From assembly GCA_028565635.1 (NCBI GenBank), contig JAOXYB010054990.1:1-11255 (forward strand): a stretch of DNA of 11,255 bases, given 5' to 3'. Of this stretch, positions 1-8,200 are shown piece after piece; positions within the stretch are counted from its first letter, which is position 1; every line of letters begins with the position of its first letter. The DNA is from Phoronis ovalis (lineage: Eukaryota; Phoronida; Phoronidae). Under the pieces are notes generated by a model. The model saw only the letters and a list, made by a program, of their open reading frames with translations. It ran no database searches and was not told the origin of the DNA. Both the position numbers and the translations under genes were made by a program.

Positions 1-90
1 GTATTATCGCAAATATGGAACGCCTATGTTTGTGTGGGTTTTAACTCGTGTTTACCACGTAACTGTATAGACACGACTCTTTTTTTACAG
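1..90 (+). other. 3' end of the last intron of the upstream MPEG1-like copy
   Basis: Non-coding sequence ends in a pyrimidine-rich tract and AG (79-90, ctttttttacag), a good splice acceptor. The homology to MPEG1 begins immediately afterwards. No clear similarity to the matching intron end of the downstream copy (9022-9111) is visible, so the introns have diverged much more than the exons. Another AG at 69-70 would keep the frame used downstream, but it lacks a good pyrimidine tract. Confidence 0.6.
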
Positions 91-898
91 CTCAGTAATA
101 GTCCGAGATTTTGGTACACATTATATTAAAAGTGTCGATGTGGGTGCAGCCATAGCTCAAGAAGATAACATAGCAAAATCTGTCCTGTCAGAAACAGATA
201 AGGAAAGCACGGGTGACAAGGTGTCTGTTGGAGGAAAGGCTAAATTTTCGTTGGAAGATATACCGATTTTTATAGGTGCGAAAATGCAAACAGCCTTTAA
301 CTCAAGTAGTACGTTTACAGACAAAACGACAAATGTTGTTACTAATCGCCGTTTTAAAGCTTTAGGAGGTCCAAAGTTTGGTATTAACATGACTGTAAGC
401 GATTGGGAAGCTGGAATAAGTAATAACCTTGTGGCTATTGACCGCTCCGGTGATCCACTGTACTTTGCCATCACTGAAAGATCCCTACCTGAGTTACCTG
501 ATCCACTTAGGGTTCAAGTAATCGGGGAAATTCAAACGGCTGTGCAACAATATTATAAGTTTAATACATACACTGGCTGCACAAACCAAGATAGCCCAAA
601 TTTTAGTTACAAAGCAAATGTTGATGATCTCTCATGTGAAATACCGCCTACTAATTCTTCATTTGGAGGAATTTATCAAACCTGTAATTCTCAAGGTAAC
701 GTGGGAGATATTTGCGCAAAAGAAAAATTGTATCAAAAAAATCCTCTAACTGGAAATTACAGTTGTCCCCAAGGTTATGTCAGTGTGCTACTGCATAGTG
801 CTACAACTGTCTATACCTTTCCTCCTAAACGAACATGCACGGAAAAAGATGTTGGTTGGTGGTTTACTAAACACCCAGCTATGGAGTGCACAACAACA

Positions 899-906
899 TA
901 CTTACT
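899..906 (+). repeat. 4-bp tandem duplication (TACT x2) causing a frameshift
   Basis: The downstream copy has a single TACT at the equivalent place in a codon run encoding CTTTYYKAEA. Here TACT occurs twice, moving the frame by +1 and creating TAA at 908-910. A perfect short tandem duplication is more typical of a real insertion or slippage mutation than of a base-calling error. Confidence 0.85.
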
Positions 907-1192
907 ATAAGGCGGAAGCGTCATATTCAATTTTTTGGTGTGCAGCCTTAGGATACGTGAATCAAGATTCTGGTTATCTTTTCGGAGGGATGTACTCCTC
1001 ACATAGGTCAAACCCTGTTCCGAATTCTTCGGGCAAATGCCCCCCTTATTATCATTCTTTACAATTCGGTACAGATACAAAAGTGTGTGTAACTGATGAT
1101 TACCAAATGGGAATGGAATACGCCACATCCTTTTCTGGATTTTTTAGTTGCAAAGCTGGTAATCCTTTGTCACTAAAACATTCCGATCTATC

Positions 1193-1206
1193 GGGGGGGG
1201 GGGGGG
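1193..1206 (+). repeat. Run of 14 G that shifts the frame
   Basis: Between the same two aspartate codons (GAT) the downstream copy has 18 bases (six codons) and this copy has 23, because of the G run. The change is +5, which with the +4 at 899-906 restores the starting frame downstream. Homopolymers of this length are prone both to polymerase slippage and to sequencing or assembly error, so the true count is uncertain. Confidence 0.8.
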
Positions 1207-1849
1207 AAAGGATAAAGCATCTCTTTCGAGTTACTTAAGTCAATTGGGACCTGAAAGTTGGCCTAAATCATGTCCTCATGGATGTAGCCAACATCTGGCT
1301 GCTTTAGACGAAGGTTGCGAAATAAATTTTTGTATACGTATTAAATCGGATTCTATAAATGCAGAGATGTCTAAGCCCAATAGGCCACCGTTTATGAAAT
1401 TACCAGCAAAAAACCCGCATACCACAGAGTCTCTTTTTATTTTTGGTGTAAATGGAGAGGGGTGGATAAAAGATTCTAAAACCAAAATTTGGAAAACATT
1501 TTCATATACCGATGAATCTGAAATGTCGGCAGCAATGAACAGCCTCAGTCCAGCACAACGACATCTAGTGGCACCCATGACAGATATCAATGGGGACAAA
1601 CCTATTGCAAATGTTGCTCAAGGAACTAATAGCTATAGCCATACTGCTGCCACTGTGGGTATATCTATTGGGGCAACCGCCTTTATTGGGTTGGTCATTG
1701 TTGGCATTGTTGTTGGTTTGAAAAAACAACGGCGTAAAAACAGACAAAGAAAGGATGGCCTCCGAGATGATATTTTACCTTCAAACAATCATAGTTATGG
1801 CTCTGTCGAAGATCATTCCTCAAACGAGCTAAGCGAGGAACAGGTGTGA

Positions 1850-2440
1850 AAAATGCCTTATGACATCAGTAGCCTTTGTTGGAATTAGTGCTAAAGGAAT
1901 AATTGATAAAACCTCGTGCTAAAGGCTTAAATTCGTGCTGCTGATTTTCCCCTGCAAATAATACAATGATTATGTGCAATTTCATTTTAACCCTTTTTTT
2001 ACTAATATCTTATATAGTGCATTCTAATCAAATATTCTTACTAATGAAATATGATTTTTAAATATGATCCATGATCATAGTATCGTCAGTAGCTTTGTTG
2101 TCGTTAGTGCTACAGGAATCACTGACAAACATTGTGTTTTTAAAAGGTCAATAACTTAGCATTGCGTTGTAGACTTTTTCTGTAATAGGTTTTAACTTTT
2201 GCCATTTTCATTGTTCCTATGAAAAGAAACGTAAACTGTATTGCAACCAGATATATTTACTAATCAAATTAGCTGTTCCATATTCATGGTCCTCGATTTA
2301 CATTAATTATATTATAATCAGTGTCGTTAATTCTATTACTCTTGTACTGACACTATTACAAGACCAATCCGCATCACTTGTATCTGATGAAGGAGGCGAC
2401 GTGTATTATATTTGTGATTGAGAGGATTTATTTCAGAACT
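1850..2440 (+). other. 3' flank or 3' UTR of the upstream copy, related to that of the downstream copy
   Basis: Short blocks match the downstream copy's flank in the same order: catcagtag and ttgttg just after the stop, a cttgtatctgatgaagg-like block at 2373-2396 (compare 11110-11133), and attgagaggatttattt at 2417-2433 (compare 11147-11163). The duplicated segment therefore extends at least about 590 bp past the stop. The distance from stop to the 2373 block is about 524 bp here but about 262 bp downstream, explained mostly by an internal duplication. No clear poly(A) signal lies close to the stop. The first canonical AATAAA noticed is at 2884-2889, which is too distant to assign. Confidence 0.6.
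1864..2130 (+). repeat. Imperfect direct duplication in the 3' flank, shift of about 220 bp
   Basis: The segment 1864-1912 (catcagtagcctttgttgg and on through gtgctaaaggaat) recurs imperfectly at 2084-2130 (cgtcagtagctttgttg and on through gtgctacaggaat). The downstream copy has only one counterpart, just after its stop (about 10863). This is an old local duplication specific to the upstream copy. Confidence 0.65.
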
Positions 2441-3646
2441 TTAAAATGCATACATTAAGAAAGTAATTGGCAAAAAACTCATGCAACATGATGTGTTAAA
2501 AATAATACTGCTATTAATGCATAATGTGTCTTTTTTCTTACACCCAATACCATGTTAGAGAAAAATGCTATCAAAAAATAACAAAAATATGAGAATTCAA
2601 AATATTGCTTCTTCATAACAGTTATTGCAACCCCCTTAACCAGTTTTCATTGCGTTATTTACACTTTAAAAATAATAGAGAGAAATAACACATTCATTGA
2701 ATGCAGATATTAATGTCAAAATTAGCATAAAATACCTTTAAAAACATCTACAATCTAAATTCTACAGTTCTTGTAATGTGTACGTCAAAATGTTCTAAAT
2801 CTATTTATAGAACATTTGTTGTCTTGCAAATGTCTGCTTAAATAACAACAAGAGCTAGCTCTTGTCATTAATTAAAAAACAAAAATAAAACATTTTTTCT
2901 CTAAAATTGTTATTCAATATTCACATGGTTTAGGAACCCTAAAACACAGTTTATATTTATTTCAAATAACTGTAGTATTTCAATCAAATCTGGCTACGCA
3001 CCTGGTATCCGGCTTGAGATATGACAATATGGCTTTGATTTAGTCAAAATATTGTGGAAATTTGGAAAGATTTTTGGTGAAAGGTCATGAACGACTCTTA
3101 ATCAGATATCCTTATCAGAAACTAATTCTTTAATGTTTTGAAACTTTAAAGCAGTATTTTTAACTGAAATTATACTTGTTACTAATTTATAGATTCTTTG
3201 ATTCTGCATCTAATCCAGCTATTTACTTTTTCACAAGAGTTCACTTTATTATTTCAACATCGATCTCATCAGACTTGCGGATGAAATCTGGTGGATACAG
3301 AATTTAACGACTTTATTTTCAAAAAATCTGTTCATGACTAGTTTTTGCGACCTTTAAAAGTTTTATTTATTTAAAATAAAATAAATCTCAATTATAATTT
3401 TTAGTGCCGGCAGAGAGAAATGGTGACGAAGATACTATGCGAATCTGCACTAATTTTTAAGGAGAAATAGAAATAGGACTACCGTACCCTTTTTATATAC
3501 ATCGCCGTTTGCGTGACGCATACTTTTTCAAACATCTATGAGCACGTGTACGAAGACTGTAAAATATTGCTAAGATTTCAATTAGATTGTATTGTCATTG
3601 TAAAACTGATTTATATATAACTATATGAACTTGGGAACGACGATAC
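2441..3646. other. Intergenic region with no supported gene
   Basis: This AT-rich sequence has stops in every frame and no recognisable protein or RNA gene. The only distinct structure is a perfect 18-bp palindrome at 2848-2865 (ACAAGAGCTAGCTCTTGT). An AATAAA followed by a T-rich stretch (2884-2905) could be a distal poly(A) signal, but nothing else supports that. Confidence 0.5.
2848..2865. repeat. Perfect 18-bp palindrome
   Basis: ACAAGAGCTAGCTCTTGT is its own reverse complement and lies in AT-rich intergenic DNA. It could form a short hairpin with no loop, or mark an old insertion or a binding site. No function can be assigned. Confidence 0.7.
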
Positions 3647-3721
3647 GGGTAACGTATCCCGGGGGGCTCACTTGAAAAAAAGTCGGATACCCATGCTCGT
3701 CCGTAGGGTGCAAAATAAGTT

Positions 3722-4066
3722 CCTAAACGGGAAGTGGAGGATCAAAATACCACCCCTAACCGGGGGATTTTACTGAAAAAGGAACCCCTAAACGGGAAAT
3801 TTCTCTGAAAAATTAACAACCAAAAAAAAAATCGGTTCCCAAAAAGATTGACAACCAAAAAAAAACGTCGTCAAAACAAAATAATACACTAAATTTTAAA
3901 AAAAATGCAAAATGGTCGCCAAAAGGTAATGCTTGCTGCTCCCACTGAAAAAAGGACCCCTAAACGGGAGGTGTACGTGATAAACCAACCCCTAAACGGC
4001 AAGTTACATTTGCCAAAAACATATACCCCTAAATGTGTTTTCCGCCAAAATCCACCCCTAAACGGG
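3722..4066 (+). repeat. Degenerate units of about 30 bp with core CCCCTAAACGGG
   Basis: The core or a close variant occurs at 3722-3731, 3753-3766, 3785-3796, 3957-3968, 3989-4000, 4026-4037 and 4055-4066. Spacing within the two clusters is 29-37 bp, and the core is usually preceded by an A-rich stretch. Between the clusters, acaaccaaaaaaaaa occurs twice (about 3816 and 3851), also about 33-35 bp apart. The unit spacing is not a multiple of three and does not give a repetitive peptide. This looks like a minisatellite-like interior of the surrounding inverted-repeat element. Confidence 0.7.
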
Positions 4067-4083
4067 GTTCCCGGGAACCCCGT
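4062..4083. repeat. Perfect 22-bp GC-rich palindrome inside the element
   Basis: The sequence is centred on TTCCCGGGAA, flanked by ACGGGG on the left and CCCCGT on the right, and is fully self-complementary. It lies at the end of the last CCCCTAAACGGG core and could form a strong hairpin or cruciform. Confidence 0.75.
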
Positions 4084-4192
4084 CGAACGGCGAAAAAGGT
4101 ACCCCGTTTTTTCGGACAAGTATGCGTACCCGACTTTTTTTTAAGTGACGCCCCCGGGTAACGTATATACGCATTGTCTGGTTCTAATCGGA

Positions 4193-4437
4193 GGGGTACT
4201 CAAGGTATTTTTTGGTGGGGGTGTGCAGCCCAGTAGAAAATTTGGATTGGGATTGTATACTTCTTACTGTAATTTTTTTTATTGCTGCCGTAAAGAAATT
4301 CAAAAATTTGGATTGCTACCCGCTGCTTACAGCATGTAATTTGGATTAATTTTAGGTTTGTATACATAAAACGATTTTGGGATTTTGGATTGGGTTCCGC
4401 GGCACATCCCCGTAGTCAAAAAACCATGAGTACCCCC
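4193..4437. mobile_element. Second short inverted-repeat element (MITE-like), first copy
   Basis: The left end GGGGTACTCAAGGTATTTTT (4193 onward) and the reverse complement of the right end, GGGGTACTCATGGTTTTTTG (about 4436 back to 4417), match closely. The match continues more weakly through GGGG-TGTGC and the nearby gtatac and ttggattggg blocks. There is no coding capacity. No target-site duplication is evident at the ends I chose, so the exact limits are uncertain. The element is repeated at about 4521-4762 as part of the tandem duplication, where it lacks the first three G. Confidence 0.55.
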
Positions 4438-4845
4438 GGGGTTTTAATCCCAATCGTGTGACTATAAAATAGGTTAATTGTGACTATAAAATGATTAATT
4501 TCTGATATCACAAGAAAACTGTACTCAAGGTATTTTTTGGTGGGGGTGTGCAGCCCAGTAGAAAATTTGGATTGGGATTGTATACTTCTTACTGTAATTT
4601 TTTTTATTGCTGCCGTAAAGAAATTCAAAAATTTGGATTGCTACCCGCTGCTTACAGCATGTAATTTGGATTAATTTTAGGTTTGTATACATAAAACGAT
4701 TTTGGGATTTTGGATTGGGTTCCGCGGCACATCCCCGTAGTCAAAAAACCATGAGTACCCCCGGGGTTTTAATCCCAATCGTGTGACTATAAAATAGGTT
4801 AATTGTGACTATAAAATGATTAATTTCTGATATCACAAGAAAACT
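4196..4845. repeat. Two identical head-to-tail 325-bp units
   Basis: Unit one is 4196-4520 and unit two is 4521-4845. Reading them side by side I find no difference. Each starts gtactcaaggtatttttt and ends tatcacaagaaaact. The sequence after unit two begins gt, as each unit does, so a two-base microhomology marks the breakpoint. The unit contains the second inverted-repeat element plus about 80 bp of its right flank. Complete identity means either a very recent duplication or an assembly artefact. The array ends about 225 bp before the start codon of the intact MPEG1-like gene. Confidence 0.9.
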
Positions 4846-5012
4846 GTGAATAATTCTTTTTGTTTCAGTGATAATAGTAATCTCTTCCGCCAGAAGACTA
4901 TTTATGACGTAGAAAGTTACTTTTCTAAATATAAATGTAAACATTCTTCCTATTGGTGATTTTTTTTGTTTCGTTTAACTGTATAGGAAGTTAGTCATTA
5001 TCTTTATATACA

Positions 5013-5024
5013 TATATATATAAA
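5013..5024 (+). promoter_or_regulatory. TATA-like element upstream of the intact MPEG1-like gene
   Basis: TATATATATAAA lies 47 bp before the ATG at 5071. Transcription would then start near 5045-5055 and give a very short leader of about 20 nt. In AT-rich DNA such runs arise by chance, and a non-coding first exon further upstream is possible, so support is modest. Confidence 0.35.
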
Positions 5025-5070
5025 TGGTTTTGAGACTTCTGATATCCATAGATTTACCATCCAATGTAAG

Positions 5071-5212
5071 ATGATGTTATACAAGTTTTCCTTGTTTTTG
5101 TGTTGCGCTACTTTAAGTTCGAGTCAGAATCAACTTAAGAACAGTTGCTCTGTGGAGTCATGCTCAAGCACCTACCCACTAGGAGACAAAAGAAATTGTT
5201 TTCTTGGAAACG
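5071..5212 (+). CDS. Exon 1 of the intact gene: signal peptide and N-terminus
   Basis: This encodes 47 codons plus one base. The start MMLYKFSLFLCCATLSSSQ has a hydrophobic core typical of a cleaved signal peptide. A short cysteine-containing stretch follows (C26, C31, C43). The donor is g|gtacgt at 5213, giving phase 1, and the next exon supplies the two missing bases of a glycine codon. The exon is too short to stand out as an open reading frame and is identified by signal peptide, splice phase and position. Confidence 0.82.
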
Positions 5213-8200
5213 GTACGTGAAAATGCTACGGCAGAGGAACAAAATGTATCGGGAATTCTGATTTTTATGAATTGAAAACTGAAATGATGTTTTTGCTTCC
5301 AGTCTGCAGAAATAAATATGTTAAATAACAAGCTAGAGTAGTAATATCGGATTCACACGAACATTATTCTTACTTAAATGCAAGAATGAAGTCTTCCTTC
5401 AGTAATACGTTTTAAAAATAGTAGCCCATGGCTACTTTGGTTTTGAATAAATATAGCACTCATCTAATGATGCAGTGTTAACATACGTTTATTAAGATTA
5501 TCATGTGTAATTTATTTAAATTGACTAAACATTCATAACTGTTTACTGGATATTTACAAATTCACCATGATTCCGTTGATGCACTCCCGAGCTGAGTATT
5601 ACCAATTTTAATTATTGTACTCGTAGGAGTCAATGGCTTCGAAGCACTTCCTGGAGGTGGTTGGGACGGTCTGCAAAATCTTGACTTGGGACAGATAATG
5701 CATTACAGCTACTCTCAGTGTAAAACAACCGAAGACGGGAAATATCTTATTCCCGACCATACGTTTACCACACCAATAAAAACCAGTAGTGCCCATCTGT
5801 TTACTGAGGTGTTCGACCATTGGTCTCAGTATCAAAATATGGATTCGTTTTCTATTGGAGTAGACGCGAGTATGAGCATTCCGCTTGTTTTTCAGGTGTC
5901 GTCATCATTTTCGTTTGATTACCAATACGTAAGTTTTGTTTTTTTCAATAAATGCTAAACCTAGAAAATTATTTAAGTTTTAAGTAAAATACAAAAATAA
6001 ACTCGAAATATACTACCTTTTATACTTAGTACGTACTAAGTATTATAGAACAGGGATATGGCATCCTTAGTTCAAGGCAATATAAAATAAATAGATACAT
6101 ATCACGCTGATCACGGGGTTTGTATTGGTACCAAACCGCGTGACAAGGCATTTATGCTTGGTAGACTGCAGTACGCCCACTTCTCGTTTTATTCTATATC
6201 TCTAAACGAATAATTTTATCGTTACGAAATTTACAGCCAAGTGAAAACTGATTTTTTTCTAACTGCCAACTTTTTTTTATTTTAAATTTAAGGTTCCCAT
6301 GACAATTAAATTACCCACTTTTTATAAAAAAATATCTCATTTAACAGTCTGAATAAATCCATCTGTTAGTGTTCCGTACTTCCTCAACTAACGTCTGGGC
6401 TTAACCATAGGCATTTTTTATTATCTCAAAAAGCAGAAGAACGATAATCCCTTTATTTCTATATAAAGTGTCACGAAAGCCTTTACATCAATCAGATTGC
6501 AGGTTTTATAAGCGGGTAGGACGTCGTTCGCACACATTCTGTCATCATGATAGAATAGTCTGGTAGGCGACGCGATGGATCACACAGAGAAAAAGGATTA
6601 TCTCTGTTGGCAAAAGTTTAATGATGTTAGAAATACCTCTCAGAATAAAACTACAAGTGAAATAAAACTATACACCTTGTAATTGTATTTTTAAATCATG
6701 TTTAATGAACAGGCGTGCTACGGTGTTTATAAGTTGCTATATGTATGTCCACAATACTGAATTAACGCGATAACTGGAAAACCTAGGTGTCGTCAATAAA
6801 TGTTAGATTGATTTAATCACATATATCACAAACCGTATGATTTTAATTCGGATTGGTTTTAATTATGAATTATACATAAAACAATATTTCAAATCAGTTT
6901 CAAATCAAGATACCCCTGTCAACAAACATTGTAAACAGGTTCGTATACACCCATAAAGCAATTTTAAGCATTTTTGTTACAGATATAGTTTATTAAAAAA
7001 AAGCGTAATTTTTAAATTATTGTCAGTATTTTCCAAAGGGACAACATATTTTTTTAAAAATACAATAAAAATAGTATTTGGATTCTCTTTTCAAGTTACA
7101 AGTCCGAGAGGTAAAATTAAATTGAAATTCCTTTCGGATTATGACAAATGCAAAAAAGCTAATATGGCTGATATATGGGACAGATGCAGTTGTAAACAAT
7201 TACGACAATTTTCATCATTGACAAATAATCTTATAAGAGTTAAAACTATGTTAATTTTGCATTTAGAAATCTTCTATAATGTATATCCTGATTTACAATA
7301 CAATATGAATTTAGGGTAGATGTATTTTTAATCTAATTAATTATGTTTAAAAGTAGCACAAAACACTTGGTTATTGTTTCATATTGATAAGACGCCTTTC
7401 GGTCACGAGGTTAGCTTCAAGTTATTGTGTCATATCTTTCCTAATTCATCTGTTTGGTCAAAGTATAAAACTGTGAGTGGAGTATCCATACGTAATTCAT
7501 TGATAAAAAGTGTTCCTTATGAATACTTGAATTCGACTTAATTTTGGTAACAGACAAATTGAACAGAATTTAAGCTAAAGCTAGATTCCCAGTTTGCGGA
7601 GCACCTGTAAACATTTGCACGATTAAAATGCGAATTATGTCATCCCGCACACACTCGTAGGTTTCTCTCAACGTACTTTTTGCAAACGTTATCTCGTTGA
7701 AAACCTATGAAATTCCCCGCAATTTCTTGTGCCAGAGTAATGTGATTGGACGCGTTATACACTTGTTTGACTGAATATCCAACAAGAAAAATTCAAAAAA
7801 TGGATTTTTAAATTTTCCTTTTTTATTGAGATATTCGCATTTAAGTTTTAATGTTATCACATAGGATACTATTTGTGAGTAGTATATATCTGCAGTAGAT
7901 GTTTGCTAAGAATTGTGCACAATTGTCAGTTTTGTCGATTTGAAGCTTTCAAGCGCTTTTTACCAGGATATGTCCTTTATTATGGCTGAGACTATAAAAG
8001 TACGTCATATTTGTCAAGCCAGTACATAGAAAAGTAGGAAAATATTGTTAAAAACTGCAAAATTAACTGGGGAACAAATTTAAATCATAAAGCATTTTTT
8101 TCTCTTGCATGAAGTTTTTAGTCATCTTTTGTGCAGTTTCATAATGTTTTGTTTGAAAAACAAGATTTTTTAAAAGTTATTATTAGTTGAATAATGAAAA

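Larger units (their letters stand above)
91..1849 (+). pseudogene. MPEG1/perforin-2-like last exon, upstream copy, frame-disrupted
   Basis: This aligns along its whole length with the last exon of the downstream copy (9112-10848). It covers the MACPF signature (DFGTHY, from about 107), the second half of the MACPF domain, the cysteine-rich P2-type region (GCTNQDSPNF, from about 575), a transmembrane helix (about 1649-1720) and a basic tail with YGSV ending in SNELSEEQV. The first segment reads in frame to a stop at 908-910, caused by a tandem TACT duplication at 899-906. The middle segment (about 903-1206) is in another frame. After a run of 14 G at 1193-1206 the original frame resumes to the TGA at 1847-1849. 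The two shifts cancel, but the stop lies between them. The segment next to the acceptor also carries 4 extra bases compared with the downstream copy, so the junction frame is doubtful. Few other defects have accumulated, which suggests a recent pseudogene or, especially at the G run, sequence error. Earlier exons are outside the window. The family is a pore-forming effector of endosomes and phagosomes; this copy is unlikely to make a full protein as written. Confidence 0.8.
3647..4166. mobile_element. Short non-autonomous element with terminal inverted repeats (MITE-like)
   Basis: The sequence ggggggctcacttgaaaaaa starting at 3661 continues to gtccg near 3703. Its inverted counterpart runs from cggac at about 4113 to the ccccc ending at 4155. 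Over 43 bp I count about 36 matches, so these are clear imperfect terminal inverted repeats. The 11-bp sequence gggtaacgtat stands directly outside both ends (3647-3657 and 4156-4166), as a target-site duplication would, although part of it could instead extend the inverted repeats. The body is about 500 bp, markedly richer in C and G blocks than its surroundings, and encodes no transposase. This suggests a non-autonomous DNA element mobilised in trans. The superfamily is not recognisable to me. Confidence 0.65.

Noticed and set aside
157-474. Minus-strand open frames opposite the MPEG1-like exons
   Set aside because: They lie antisense to a clearly conserved coding frame and have no family features.
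777-1238. Separate gene in the middle of the upstream copy
   Set aside because: From about 903 onward it is the shifted middle part of the same MPEG1-like exon. The part before 903 is an out-of-frame reading of that exon.
91-1849. Programmed frameshifting in the upstream copy
   Set aside because: The two lesions are a tandem TACT duplication and a G homopolymer absent from the intact copy. Neither looks like a known slippery site with a downstream structure.
3722-4066. CRISPR-like array of short repeats at a spacing of about 30 bp
   Set aside because: The repeats are short and degenerate, the spacing is irregular, the intervals resemble each other, and the setting is an animal genome with introns. 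A minisatellite-like interior is a better explanation.
3889-4144. Open frames on both strands across the CCCCTAAACGGG units
   Set aside because: They arise from stop-poor GC-rich repeats inside the inverted-repeat element. The unit spacing is not a multiple of three, so no repeated peptide results.
4416-4944. Two minus-strand frames sharing the same C-terminal sequence
   Set aside because: They are identical only because the 325-bp unit is duplicated. They lack protein-like features.
6480-6610. Possible tRNA-derived repeat or structured RNA in the GC-richer patch of intron 2
   Set aside because: I could not place an A box, a B box or a cloverleaf with confidence.
7020-7319. A 100-codon open stretch in intron 2, plus strand
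   Set aside because: It has no ATG start, is rich in K, N, F and I as expected of translated AT-rich DNA, and resembles no family that I recognise. The flanking exons join without it.
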